This document shows positions 51,017 through 60,175 of a stretch of 64,000 bases of DNA, one piece after another. Every line of letters begins with the position of its first letter. The first letter of the stretch is position 1. Origin of the DNA: Methylophilus rhizosphaerae (lineage in GTDB: Bacteria > Pseudomonadota > Gammaproteobacteria > Burkholderiales > Methylophilaceae); assembly GCF_900100975.1 (NCBI RefSeq), contig NZ_FNFX01000001.1:313820-377819 (forward strand), in the 5' to 3' direction. Made by a program: the position numbers and the translations under genes. The notes beneath the pieces are model-generated. The model saw nothing but the letters and a program-made list of their open reading frames with translations, ran no database searches and had not been told where the DNA came from.

Positions 51017-52840
51017 ATGAATAATGAAGCCATTGAAAAACTGCTGAAACTGATTGCCCAGGACCCGCAAAGATGGGATGCGTATCAGCGACTGGCCGGG
51101 TTGATGCTGCAGAACAACGAATTTCATGCTGCCGAACAATATCTGCTGCAAGCGATCCACTTGCGCCCGGATAACCTGCAATTGCGTTTGCAACTGGCGA
51201 ATTTGCATATGCGCACCCAGCAATTTGCGGCGGCACACGAGCACTACAAGCAGGCCATTAAACTGGATTCCAGGCAGGCGCAGCTCTATTACCTGGATGC
51301 CCGTGCACTGAAAAACCTGGGACGCACGCAGGAAGCCATCTTGCGCCTGCGCACGGTCACCAAACTGGATCCGCAGCATATCCAGGCATTTAACGAATGT
51401 GTGGATCTGATGCTGCAGTCACAGCAACTTGAAAAAGCCGCCGAAGTATTGAAACAGGCGGTCACCGCGCATCCTGAATATGCCCACTTCCACTACCGCC
51501 TTGGCGTTTTGCATCAGCAATTACAAGCGCCGACTGAGGCGCTGGCCTGCATGAATGCAGCCATCAGGATTCAAGCGGATTTTGCCGAAGCGCATCACCA
51601 GCGTGCATTGATCCTGCAGTTGCAGGGGCAACGCGAAGAAGCACTACGCGCTTTTCACCATGCGATCGCCCATCAACCGAATTTGCCCGTACCTTATAAC
51701 AATCGCGGTGTCGTCTTATGCCAGTTGGGAAAATATCCGGAAGCGATTGCAGATTTCCGCCAGGCATTAAAACTAAATGCCAGCTATGCCTCTGCCTATT
51801 GCAACCTGGGATTAGCTTTATATGAAAACGGTGACACTGCAGAAGCTTACCAGTGCCTGGAAACCGCAATCACACATGCGCCCACCCATGCGCAGGCACG
51901 CTATTACCTGAGCATGCTCAAACTGGCGCGCGGCGAATACGAAGCCGGTTGGCCCATGTATGAATCACGCTGGCAGGTACTGCCTGCCGCTCCCTTGCCG
52001 GACCGGCAACTGTTATGGCCCGGAAATACCTCCTTGCTTGGTAAAACCATCCTGCTCCTGGCAGAACAGACGCTGAGTGATACTTTACAGTTTTGCCGCT
52101 ATATTGCCCTGGTCAAGACATTCAAGCCTAACCAGCTCATCGTGGCTGTGCCTGACGCACTGTTTAATCTGTTTAATGAAATGTGGGCACATGATGGGGC
52201 CATCCAGGTCATTCGACAGGATGGCCGTCCGCTGCCGCATTTTGATACATACTGCCCCATGCTCAGCCTGCCAGCGGCATTCAGCACATTGGCAGACACC
52301 ATTCCTGCCACGCTGCCATATCTGCAGGTTGCCGAGCGGCATCAACAGCCATGGCAACAATTGCTTGGCCCGGCCAGGCGGTTACGGATTGGCCTGAACT
52401 GGTGTGGCGACGAGCACAACAAATATGATCATTTGCGCAGCATTCCGCTGTACCTGATGGCACCGTTATTGCAGATGGAAGTTGAATGGCATAGCCTGCA
52501 GAAAGCGTTCCGGCGGGAAGACCACATCATGCTCAAGCGTTTCCCCATGCTGGAATGCCATCATCCGTCATTGTCCGACCTGACAGATACCGCCGGCCTG
52601 ATCATGCAAATGGATTTAGTGATTTCGGTGGATACTGCCGTCGCACATTTAGCGGCAGCATTAGGCAAGCGGGTGTGGTTATTATTGCCGCAACAAGCCC
52701 ATTTCCGCTGGCTGCAACAAGCCGAAACCTGCCCATGGTATCCAAATATGCGCCTGTTCAGGCAGTCCCCCGGTACGGCCTGGGAAAGCGTGATTGACCA
52801 CGTCCACCAGGCCATCACCGATGAACTGGCCGGCAGGTAA
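51017..52840 (+). CDS. TPR protein with C-terminal GT9-like glycosyltransferase domain
   Basis: This 607-residue protein starts at the ATG at 51017; an upstream TTG frame to 50951 is unsupported. Residues ~1-340 are about nine tetratricopeptide repeats (for example A-I-H-L-R-P-D-N-L, Y-N-N-R-G-V-V-L-C-Q-L). Residues ~350-600 resemble the ADP-heptose/GT9-like fold often fused to TPRs in betaproteobacteria: R-I-G-L-N-W-C-G, V-I-S-V-D-T-A-V-A-H-L-A-A-A-L-G-K and W-Y-P-N-M-R-L-F-R. It may modify a surface polymer or protein. The acceptor is unknown. Confidence 0.83.
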   Translation: MNNEAIEKLLKLIAQDPQRWDAYQRLAGLMLQNNEFHAAEQYLLQAIHLRPDNLQLRLQLANLHMRTQQFAAAHEHYKQAIKLDSRQAQLYYLDARALKNLGRTQEAILRLRTVTKLDPQHIQAFNECVDLMLQSQQLEKAAEVLKQAVTAHPEYAHFHYRLGVLHQQLQAPTEALACMNAAIRIQADFAEAHHQRALILQLQGQREEALRAFHHAIAHQPNLPVPYNNRGVVLCQLGKYPEAIADFRQALKLNASYASAYCNLGLALYENGDTAEAYQCLETAITHAPTHAQARYYLSMLKLARGEYEAGWPMYESRWQVLPAAPLPDRQLLWPGNTSLLGKTILLLAEQTLSDTLQFCRYIALVKTFKPNQLIVAVPDALFNLFNEMWAHDGAIQVIRQDGRPLPHFDTYCPMLSLPAAFSTLADTIPATLPYLQVAERHQQPWQQLLGPARRLRIGLNWCGDEHNKYDHLRSIPLYLMAPLLQMEVEWHSLQKAFRREDHIMLKRFPMLECHHPSLSDLTDTAGLIMQMDLVISVDTAVAHLAAALGKRVWLLLPQQAHFRWLQQAETCPWYPNMRLFRQSPGTAWESVIDHVHQAITDELAGR

Positions 52841-52846
52841 AAGCAC

Positions 52847-53689
52847 TCACTCCATGGATAAGGATGGCGCGCCCACAATGTGCATGGCGCGCGTTACGTC
52901 CACATGCAGCAATTGCGCAATGTCTTTGTAGTCATCAGGCAATGCGGCATTTTGCCAGCCGTCGGCAGAATGCCTGGCCAGATTCACCGCCAGTTGCACA
53001 TTACGTGCACGTGGCAGGTACGCCCGTTGTTCATTCATCAGATCTGTCAGCAACGAAGGCAAATTAAAGACACGGACCAGCTCGGCTTGCAAATCGATAA
53101 TCCGGAACCCCAGCACCTCCTGCTGCACCACGCGGCTACGCAAGGTTTTATCCGCTGCCTGGCGCCGGCTGATTTCATTCATGGCCTGCGGGTTAAAACA
53201 CCACATCAGCATTTCAGCAAAGTCGTACAGTGAGGCTGCCACACGCACCTCTTCAGCGCGCAGATCCATCAGGTGGGCGGCAAACTCGGCCGCGAAATAA
53301 CCGGCACGATGCGCGCGCACCATCAATTTCAGTAAATCCACTAGGGAGGAGGCATGTTGGCTCAAGACATCCTCCACATGCGGCACAGTAGGAATCTGCT
53401 CGAAAAACGTGCTGGTACCCATCATGATAATCGCCTGCTCCACCTGAGCCAGGTCATGCAGTTGATGACGACTACGGTGATTGTTGGCATAGGCCAGTAC
53501 TTTAAATGTCATCAGGGGGTCATTGATGACTACCCGCGTGATATCGCGCACACCGGTCTCTTCTTCCCGCGCATGCAGCTGTGCCAGCTCCCTGGCCGTC
53601 TGCCGCAAGACGGGAATATCGGCATTTTCAAAGAACCTGACCCAGTCGGCAATATTCCGGTTTGCGCTTGCTTCAGTGAGTGTCACCAT
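52847..53689 (-). CDS. HDOD domain signalling protein
   Basis: This protein is about 280 residues. I use the ATG at 53689, preceded by AGGAG; longer in-frame starts at 53713 and 53788 are possible. Residues ~20-215 form an HDOD domain (P-V-L-R-Q-T-A-R-E-L, then D-P-L-M-T-F-K-V-L-A-Y-A-N, then A-I-I-M-M-G-T-S-T-F), a degenerate HD fold without enzymatic residues that scaffolds signalling in bacteria. The partner is unknown. It is convergent with the TPR gene. Confidence 0.85.
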   Translation of the reverse strand: MVTLTEASANRNIADWVRFFENADIPVLRQTARELAQLHAREEETGVRDITRVVINDPLMTFKVLAYANNHRSRHQLHDLAQVEQAIIMMGTSTFFEQIPTVPHVEDVLSQHASSLVDLLKLMVRAHRAGYFAAEFAAHLMDLRAEEVRVAASLYDFAEMLMWCFNPQAMNEISRRQAADKTLRSRVVQQEVLGFRIIDLQAELVRVFNLPSLLTDLMNEQRAYLPRARNVQLAVNLARHSADGWQNAALPDDYKDIAQLLHVDVTRAMHIVGAPSLSME

Positions 53690-53922
53690 CCGAATCGCTC
53701 CTGCTTGTTTCATCCGCCCGAGTATAAAATATGGCGCCCCTGCCCCATAGGTTAATGAACTACATAATTCCTTGCCTGTTTCCATCATGGCGCAACTGTT
53801 TTAACGGCGTAAAAGCCCTGTTTCTTTAGCTATCAGGCACAAATGGCTATGTTAAAATACAGCTTTTAGTTATTCTTGTTGAAATCAGGCGACCAGTGCC
53901 CGTATTTCACGGCCCCAAGCTT

Positions 53923-54717
53923 ATGGCAATTATTTTGCATACCCCTGAAGAAATAGAGAAAATGCGCGTGGCAGGCCGGTTGGCTGCCGAGGTGCTGGAT
54001 TACATCACACCACATGTTGTCGCGGGCGTCACTACCAACCAGCTGGACAAGTTATGCCATGACTACATTGTCGATGTGCAGCATGCGATTCCTGCGCCAT
54101 TGAACTATGCGCCTGACGGGCATACGCCTTACCCCAAATCGATTTGCACCTCGATCAACCAGCAGATCTGCCATGGTGTCCCCAGTGAAAAAGAACTCAA
54201 GAACGGCGATATCGTCAATCTCGACATTACGGTCATTAAAGACGGTTACCACGGCGATACATCACGCATGTTTATGGTCGGCAATGTGTCGCCACAGGCC
54301 AAACGCCTGTGTGAAATCACCTACCAGGCCATGTGGCGTGGCATTGAAAAAGTCAAACCTGGCAATACGCTGGGTGATATCGGTTATGCCATTCAGTCTT
54401 TTGCCGAGAGAAACGGCTACAGCATTGTGCGTGAATTCTGTGGTCATGGCATAGGCAAGAAATTCCACTGCGATCCGCAGGTGCTGCACTATGGCAAACC
54501 CGGTGCTGGCGTCACCCTCAAGCCCGGCATGATGTTTACCATTGAACCGATGATCAATGCCGGCCGCCGCGACATCAAATTCATGCCGGATGGCTGGACC
54601 GTGGTAACCAAGGACCGCAGCTTGTCTGCCCAATGGGAACACACCGTGCTGGTCACAGAAGATGGTTTTGAGATCATGACCGTATCTACCGGCACACCTC
54701 CGCGTCCGGCCGCATAA
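53923..54717 (+). CDS. map: Methionine aminopeptidase, type I
   Basis: This 264-residue enzyme (E. coli 264) removes initiator Met. The start A-I-I-L-H-T-P-E-E-I-E-K-M-R marks the ATG at 53923; a GTG-started frame to 53896 is unlikely. The metal ligands are in N-L-D-I-T-V, G-D-T-S-R-M, C-G-H-G-I-G, T-I-E-P-M and E-H-T-V-L. It lies 11 bases before glnD. rpsB and tsf, often near map, are not in this window. Confidence 0.96.
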   Translation: MAIILHTPEEIEKMRVAGRLAAEVLDYITPHVVAGVTTNQLDKLCHDYIVDVQHAIPAPLNYAPDGHTPYPKSICTSINQQICHGVPSEKELKNGDIVNLDITVIKDGYHGDTSRMFMVGNVSPQAKRLCEITYQAMWRGIEKVKPGNTLGDIGYAIQSFAERNGYSIVREFCGHGIGKKFHCDPQVLHYGKPGAGVTLKPGMMFTIEPMINAGRRDIKFMPDGWTVVTKDRSLSAQWEHTVLVTEDGFEIMTVSTGTPPRPAA

Positions 54718-54728
54718 ATGCTGCACCC

Positions 54729-57302
54729 ATGACCGTGATTGCCAAAGAACAACTCAGGCACTGGCGTGAGTCGTTACAACTGGCACGCCGGCACATCGCC
54801 CAAACCTACCTGGCCAAACCACAGGCAAAACGCCTGCTACAGCAACACACCCGCCTGCTTGACCAGTTGTTACGCAACATTTGGCAAACCTATGCATTAC
54901 CAGCCACGGTCAGCCTGATTGCGGTTGGTGGTTATGGCCGGGGCGAGATGTTTCCCCACTCAGATATCGACCTGCTGATCCTGATGCCAGACAACAGCGA
55001 TCAGCTGTTGCAAACAGAAATCGAGTCCCTGATCGGCACCTTATGGGATATTGGCCTGAACATCGGCCATAGTGTACGTACGCTTGAAGAATGCCTGGAT
55101 GAGGCTTTGCGGGATGTCACTATCATGACCAACCTGCTGGAAGCACGCTGCTTGACCGGCCATAAAGCTGTCTTTAAAACATTGATGCAATCGCTGCATG
55201 CGCAACTGGATCCGTCGCGATTCTTTACTGAAAAGTTACGTGAGCAACAAATCCGTCACGCAAAATTTCACGATACCGCTTATAACCTGGAGCCGAATAT
55301 CAAGGAAAGCCCGGGTGGTCTGCGTGACTTGCATATGATTTTGTGGGTGGCCAGCAGCCAGCAATTGGGCAGCGACTGGCAACACCTGATGCAGGCTGGC
55401 TTGCTGAATGGCGCCCAAGCGCGCCAAATCAGGCAACACGAACGCCTGTTGCAGAATCTGCGTATCCGCCTGCACTTGCTGGCCGAGCGACGCGAAGACC
55501 GGCTGGTCTTTGATTTCCAGAATACCCTGGCTGACCAGATGGGTTACCAGACCAATGCGCAGAAGCGGGCCAGCGAACAATTGATGCAAGGGTTTTACCG
55601 TAGCGCCAAAGCCATCATCATTGAAAACGAGGTGCTGCTGAAACTGATGCATGCACGCATCAGCCCGCCTGAAACAGCAGCGACGCCAGTTGACGAAGAT
55701 TTTACGTTATCCCAGGGATTGCTCAGTGCCCGCGCGCCAGACCTGTTCCAACGTAAGCCAGAAGCCATCCTGCGCTGCTTCCAACTGTTGCAGCAACATG
55801 TGTCGATAGCAGGATTCAGTGCTCCGCTGGTCAGGGCATTGCAGGCGGCACAATCACTGATTAACCGTGATTTCCGTCAACGCCCCTTGCATAAAGCCTT
55901 GTTTCTGCAAATACTGCAAAGCCGCGAAGGCGTGCACCGCAGTTTACGGCGCATGACACGCTACGGTATCCTGGGACGCTATATCCCGGCCTTTGGGCGG
56001 GTCAGCGCACAAATGCAGCATGACCTGTTTCATGTCTATACCGTCGATGAGCACACGTTGAATGTGCTGCGCAACCTGCGCCGGTTTGCCAAACCCGACC
56101 TGCAACATGAATTCCCGCTATGCAGCCAGTTGTTTGCAGCCTTCAATCAGCCGTATTTATTGTACCTGGCGGCAATTTTTCATGATATCGCCAAAGGCCG
56201 TGGCGGCGATCACTCGCTGCTGGGCACCCTGGATGCCAGGCGCTTTTGCCAGAAACATGGCCTGCCCAAGGCAGATACCGAACTGGTCGCCTGGCTGGTG
56301 GCATCGCACCTGAAACTTTCCAGTACGGCGCAGAAATCTGATTTGTCTGACCCCGAGGTCATTGAACGTTTTGCACAACTGGTGGGTTCTGAATCCCGCC
56401 TGACAGCCTTATACCTGCTGACGGTCGCGGATATCCGCGCCACCAGTCCCAATGTCTGGAATGCCTGGAAAGCCAAATTACTGGAAAGCCTGTTTTTACA
56501 GACGCGCCGCGTATTGCAGCAATCGCTGGATACTGAAGCCCAGCTCAGCCTGCGTAAACAGGAAGTGCTGCAAAAACTAAGCAGCTTTAATTTGAAAGAA
56601 CATTCGGTCCAGCCTTTGTGGCAAGCCTTCGGGGCCAACTATTTCCAGCGCTTTGATAGTGATGAGATCGCCTGGCAGAGCCGTTTGCTCATCCCGCACC
56701 AGTTGACGCAGGCAGCGATTGTACGTGCACGCCTCAGCCCTAGCGGCGACGGTATTCAGGTGATGATTTACAGCCCTGACCAGAAAGAGGTTTTTGCACG
56801 GATCTGCCATTTCTTTGGCAGCATGCAATACAACATTGTGCAGGCTAAAATTTATACGACAGCCCATAGCTATGCGCTGGATAACTTCATCGTCCTGGAA
56901 CCTAAAACACACCAGGTCAGTTATAACGGCTTACTGAAACATATCGAACAGGGCTTGACTGATCAACTCTGCCACACAGTCCCCATGCCATCACCGATTC
57001 ATGGCCGTGTCAGCCGGCAAGTCAAACATATGCCTATCCCGACGCAAGTCAGCATACGCCCTGTCAGTGCCCACCATGACTACCTGCAGCTACAGCAACT
57101 GGACGTGGTCGCCAATGACAGGCCCGGCCTGCTGGCCAATATGGCGCTCATCCTGCTCCACCATGACGTGGCCTTGCATCATGCAAAGGTCAATACATTA
57201 GGCAATCGCGTTGAAGACAGCTTCCTGATTTCGGCCAGCGACGGCCAGCCGCTGAGCGAGACGCAGATGATTGCCTTGCAGGCAGCATTCAGCAAGCTCT
57301 GA
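54729..57302 (+). CDS. glnD: PII uridylyltransferase/uridylyl-removing enzyme
   Basis: This 857-residue nitrogen sensor modifies GlnB/GlnK. The domains are: an N-terminal nucleotidyltransferase (G-G-Y-G-R-G-E-M-F-P-H-S-D-I-D-L-L); a central HD domain for deuridylylation (F-H-D-I-A-K-G-R-G-G-D-H); and two C-terminal ACT domains that bind glutamine (V-A-N-D-R-P-G-L-L in the last). It overlaps no neighbour but is tightly placed after map. Confidence 0.97.
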   Translation: MTVIAKEQLRHWRESLQLARRHIAQTYLAKPQAKRLLQQHTRLLDQLLRNIWQTYALPATVSLIAVGGYGRGEMFPHSDIDLLILMPDNSDQLLQTEIESLIGTLWDIGLNIGHSVRTLEECLDEALRDVTIMTNLLEARCLTGHKAVFKTLMQSLHAQLDPSRFFTEKLREQQIRHAKFHDTAYNLEPNIKESPGGLRDLHMILWVASSQQLGSDWQHLMQAGLLNGAQARQIRQHERLLQNLRIRLHLLAERREDRLVFDFQNTLADQMGYQTNAQKRASEQLMQGFYRSAKAIIIENEVLLKLMHARISPPETAATPVDEDFTLSQGLLSARAPDLFQRKPEAILRCFQLLQQHVSIAGFSAPLVRALQAAQSLINRDFRQRPLHKALFLQILQSREGVHRSLRRMTRYGILGRYIPAFGRVSAQMQHDLFHVYTVDEHTLNVLRNLRRFAKPDLQHEFPLCSQLFAAFNQPYLLYLAAIFHDIAKGRGGDHSLLGTLDARRFCQKHGLPKADTELVAWLVASHLKLSSTAQKSDLSDPEVIERFAQLVGSESRLTALYLLTVADIRATSPNVWNAWKAKLLESLFLQTRRVLQQSLDTEAQLSLRKQEVLQKLSSFNLKEHSVQPLWQAFGANYFQRFDSDEIAWQSRLLIPHQLTQAAIVRARLSPSGDGIQVMIYSPDQKEVFARICHFFGSMQYNIVQAKIYTTAHSYALDNFIVLEPKTHQVSYNGLLKHIEQGLTDQLCHTVPMPSPIHGRVSRQVKHMPIPTQVSIRPVSAHHDYLQLQQLDVVANDRPGLLANMALILLHHDVALHHAKVNTLGNRVEDSFLISASDGQPLSETQMIALQAAFSKL

Positions 57303-57329
57303 TCGCCAGTGAGTCATTTGCTGTGGGCG

Positions 57330-57605
57330 CTACTCAAATTGGTAGTGTTTGCGTAACGGTTTTTTCACTTCCCACACACATGCCAGGCCGCTGGCAAACG
57401 TCACCAGGTCGCCCGCCTGGAAACTCACAGGCTGGCCGCCATTGTCAGGCGTGACCGTCACTTCCCCTTCCAGGATATAGGCAACTTCCGTGCTGCTGTA
57501 TTGCCATGTAAACGTGGATACCTCTTTACTCCAGGTTGGCCACTGCTTGACACCCAGCGCAGCCAATTGCTCTGCAGAAGGTTTTTCAACCGTAATCTGG
57601 CACAT
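57330..57605 (-). CDS. Small cupin-fold protein
   Basis: This is a 91-residue single-domain cupin (cupin_3 type): Y-I-L-E-G-E-V-T-V-T-P, then F-Q-A-G-D-L-V-T-F, then C-V-W-E-V-K. The usual metal-binding histidines are mostly absent, as in this cupin subgroup. The function is unknown. It is clearly paralogous to the cupin at 58306-58581, and the two flank the pagL gene. The ATG at 57605 is preferred over 57632. Confidence 0.8.
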   Translation of the reverse strand: MCQITVEKPSAEQLAALGVKQWPTWSKEVSTFTWQYSSTEVAYILEGEVTVTPDNGGQPVSFQAGDLVTFASGLACVWEVKKPLRKHYQFE

Positions 57606-57757
57606 CTTTTTACTCCTGTCTGACTGTCGCATTTATACCAATTTCAGCACTTTTAGACTGGGCAATATCATCAAGATTCAACTGATCGCACTTTTGGCTG
57701 TTATATTTCAACTGGACTTTTCTTTTTTAACCTTACTTACGTCCCATGCTAGCAATA

Positions 57758-58237
57758 ATGAAAAAAAATACTTTTGTTACGCTCATGTTTACTGCCTCAA
57801 TGTCATTTAACACACACGCAGATACTTTAGGCCTTGCTCTCGGTAGCTACGATATAGACGGTTCTCATTCCGCCGCAGATTTCCGTTTGGATTATGAGTA
57901 TGGCCATCCGGTCTGGCTGGAAAACCTGAAGCCGTGGCTGGGCGCAGAAGCCACTATGGATGGGAGCCTGTGGCTTGGGGGCGGCTTGTTATACGACTGG
58001 CAGTTTGCAGATAGCTGGCACCTGAAGCCAGGCATAGGAGCAGGCTATTATAGCCGTGGCAGCAGCGATCTCGATTTGGGTCATCCGATCGAATTCCGCT
58101 CCCAGCTGGAAATTGCCAAGGATATCAACTCGAACAACAGCCTGGGGCTGGCTATCAGCCATTTATCCAATGCCAATCTGGATAAGGAAAACCCGGGTGT
58201 TGAAGTGCTGAACGTGTATTGGCACTATCACTTCTGA
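57758..58237 (+). CDS. pagL: Lipid A 3-O-deacylase (PagL family)
   Basis: This is a small outer-membrane beta-barrel enzyme of 159 residues from the ATG at 57758; an ATG four codons upstream is possible. It has a signal peptide (~1-21, T-H-A cleavage region), then alternating strands. The catalytic His and Ser are in S-H-L-S-N-A-N, with a conserved Glu following in G-V-E-V-L-N. The protein ends Y-W-H-Y-H-F with a terminal aromatic residue, as outer-membrane barrels do. It would remove the 3-linked acyl chain from lipid A. Confidence 0.88.
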   Translation: MKKNTFVTLMFTASMSFNTHADTLGLALGSYDIDGSHSAADFRLDYEYGHPVWLENLKPWLGAEATMDGSLWLGGGLLYDWQFADSWHLKPGIGAGYYSRGSSDLDLGHPIEFRSQLEIAKDINSNNSLGLAISHLSNANLDKENPGVEVLNVYWHYHF

Positions 58238-58253
58238 ATCGACCGGCCAAAAT

Positions 58254-58280
58254 AAAAAACCCTGCAATGCAGGGTTTTTT
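58254..58280. terminator. Bidirectional terminator between pagL and the second cupin gene
   Basis: AAAAAACCCTGC, AAT, GCAGGGTTTTTT forms a hairpin with A and T runs on both sides, serving pagL (plus) and the cupin gene (minus). Confidence 0.85.
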
Positions 58281-58305
58281 ATTGAATATTGACTACACCC
58301 TCTGA

Positions 58306-58581
58306 TTAGAAGTGTTTGTAGTGTTTTTTCAATTGCTTGACCACTTCCCACTGGGATTTCAAGCCTTTTGGAAACTCAACATAGTCACCCGCCTTGATGG
58401 TGACAGTGTCACCACCTTGTGGCGTCACTTTGAACTCGCCTTCCAGTACGTAGGCTTTTTCAGTCATGGTGAAATCCAGGGGGAATTTGGAAGGTGGGCA
58501 ATCCCAGGTGTTCCAGCTTGTTACGCCCAGTTCTTTCAGTTTTTCCTGGGATGGGTTATGGTCGATGATGATTTGTGTCAT
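58306..58581 (-). CDS. Small cupin-fold protein, second paralogue
   Basis: This 91-residue single-domain cupin has Y-V-L-E-G-E-F-K-V-T-P, I-K-A-G-D-Y-V-E-F-P-K-G and W-E-V-V-K-Q-L-K-K-H-Y. It matches the 57330-57605 protein along its length (both end K-H-Y plus two or three residues). A good ribosome-binding site (AAGGAAACG) precedes the ATG. The function is unknown. Confidence 0.82.
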   Translation of the reverse strand: MTQIIIDHNPSQEKLKELGVTSWNTWDCPPSKFPLDFTMTEKAYVLEGEFKVTPQGGDTVTIKAGDYVEFPKGLKSQWEVVKQLKKHYKHF

Positions 58582-58622
58582 GACGTTTCCTTAAAATGTA
58601 ATGAATAAAACCCGCAAATGAA

Positions 58623-58644
58623 AATGCCGCAATCCTGCGGCATT
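58623..58644 (-). terminator. Terminator after tRNA-Ser
   Basis: AATGCCGC, a 6-base loop, then GCGGCATT, followed on the minus strand by TT. It lies just past the tRNA-Ser 3' end. Confidence 0.7.
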
Positions 58645-58650
58645 CATGTA

Positions 58651-58740
58651 TGGCGGAAGAGGTGAGATTCGAACTCACGGAGGGCGTGAACCCTCGACAG
58701 TTTTCAAGACTGTTGCATTAAACCGCTCTGCCACTCTTCC
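58651..58740 (-). tRNA. tRNA-Ser (UGA)
   Basis: This 90-nt gene has an encoded CCA, a long variable arm, anticodon TGA in the loop C-T-T-G-A-A-A, and acceptor GGAAGAG paired with CTCTTCC. Confidence 0.96.
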
Positions 58741-58765
58741 CGAAAGGGCGCATTATAGCAAACAA

Positions 58766-59299
58766 TCAGTCATCTGGAAGCGTCATGCCAGGAAAAAGTA
58801 CATCATTAAAGCCAAATTTAGTCATATCCCGGACACGCATGGGGTAGAGAATACCGAAAAGATGGTCGCACTCATGCTGTACCACCCGGGCATGAAAGCC
58901 GCTCACGGTGCGATCGATCAGGTTCCCCTGCGGGTCAAATCCACGGTAACGCAACTGGCTGAACCGTGGTACCAGGCCGCGCATGCCGGGCACGGAGAGG
59001 CAACCTTCCCAGCCCTCCTCTTCCTCATCGCCAACAGGTGTGAGTTCAGGATTGATCAGGATGGTGAACGGCACTTCTTCGGCATCCGGATAACGCGGGT
59101 TTTTGCCAACGCCGAACATGACGACCTGCAAGCTGACACCGATCTGCGGCGCAGCAATGCCAGCGCCGCTCATATGCGTCATAGTGTCATGCATATCCTG
59201 GATCAATGCATGCAGTTCGGGCGTATCAAACCTGCTGACTTTATCCGCTGCCTGGTACAGCAGCGGATCGCCCATTCTCAAGACGGTTTTAATCGCCAT
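58766..59299 (-). CDS. def: Peptide deformylase
   Basis: This 177-residue metalloenzyme removes the formyl group from nascent proteins. The ATG at 59299 has GGAGG at the right distance. The three motifs are [18 protein letters not shown], and Q-H-E-C-D-H-L, which supplies two metal histidines. An acidic insertion (G-D-E-E-E-E-G) precedes the second motif. It lies 35 bases after the phosphorylase gene, probably co-transcribed. Confidence 0.96.
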   Translation of the reverse strand: MAIKTVLRMGDPLLYQAADKVSRFDTPELHALIQDMHDTMTHMSGAGIAAPQIGVSLQVVMFGVGKNPRYPDAEEVPFTILINPELTPVGDEEEEGWEGCLSVPGMRGLVPRFSQLRYRGFDPQGNLIDRTVSGFHARVVQHECDHLFGILYPMRVRDMTKFGFNDVLFPGMTLPDD

Positions 59300-59333
59300 T
59301 GACAACCTCCATCACACTTAAAACGCCGGACTG

Positions 59334-60089
59334 CTACGCGCTGAGGCACTCGTGTTCGGACAGATAATGCGCAATGATGTGACACACTTTATCCATGGTC
59401 TGTTGCAGCAAAGGCATCACTTGGTCAAAGTGGATCGCTTGCTCACTATCACCCCGCCCGGCCGCGAAATTGGCCACCGGGCAAATCGCGGCATAGGCCA
59501 CGCCCAGCTCCCGCGCCAGTGCGGCTTCCGGCATGCCGGTCATGCCAACGATGGCGGCACCATCCCGCTCATAGCGGTCAATTTCCGCCGCCGTTTCCAG
59601 CCGCGGCCCCTGCACGCAGGCATAAACACCACCATCCACTACCGGGCAACCGGCAGCAACCGCAGCTTGCAGGCAGCGCTCACGCATGGCCTGCGAATAA
59701 GGCTGGGTGAAATCGATGTGCCTGACCGGCAACTCCACGCCATCATGATAGGTATTATCCCGGCCATAGGTGTAATCCAGTATCTGACCAGGCAATACGA
59801 TATCTCCCGGCACTAGGTTGCGTGTAATGCCGCCCACGGTCGCCACCGCAAGCAGGTTTCTCACACCCACCGAATGCAATGCCCATACATTTGCCCGGTA
59901 ATTCACCGCATGCGGCGGAATGGTATGCCCGCCCCCATGCCGCGCCAGGAATACCACTTCCTTGCCATTGACTTCACCAAACACCAATGGCTGCGAAGGA
60001 TTGCCATAAGGCGTACGCACAATCAGGCGTTTTGAAATCTTCAGATTGGTCAGCTCCGTCAGCCCGGTCCCCCCGATAATGCCTAACAT
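59334..60089 (-). CDS. Methylthioadenosine/methylthioinosine phosphorylase family
   Basis: This 251-residue purine-nucleoside-phosphorylase-fold enzyme has I-G-G-T-G-L at the phosphate site, A-R-H-G-G-G-H-T-I-P-P-H, and V-G-M-T-G-M-P-E-A-A-L-A-R-E. It salvages 5'-methylthioadenosine, or the deaminated methylthioinosine as in Pseudomonas, to methylthioribose-1-phosphate. The choice between the two substrates cannot be settled here. Polyamine synthesis, hinted at by the decarboxylase at 47305, would supply the substrate. Confidence 0.88.
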   Translation of the reverse strand: MLGIIGGTGLTELTNLKISKRLIVRTPYGNPSQPLVFGEVNGKEVVFLARHGGGHTIPPHAVNYRANVWALHSVGVRNLLAVATVGGITRNLVPGDIVLPGQILDYTYGRDNTYHDGVELPVRHIDFTQPYSQAMRERCLQAAVAAGCPVVDGGVYACVQGPRLETAAEIDRYERDGAAIVGMTGMPEAALARELGVAYAAICPVANFAAGRGDSEQAIHFDQVMPLLQQTMDKVCHIIAHYLSEHECLSA

Positions 60090-60175
60090 TCCATCATCTC
60101 CAACATTCAGTATTCTTTATCACTTGTTAATCTGCAAGACGTAAGCGTATCACGGATTTATGGCATACTTAAGCC

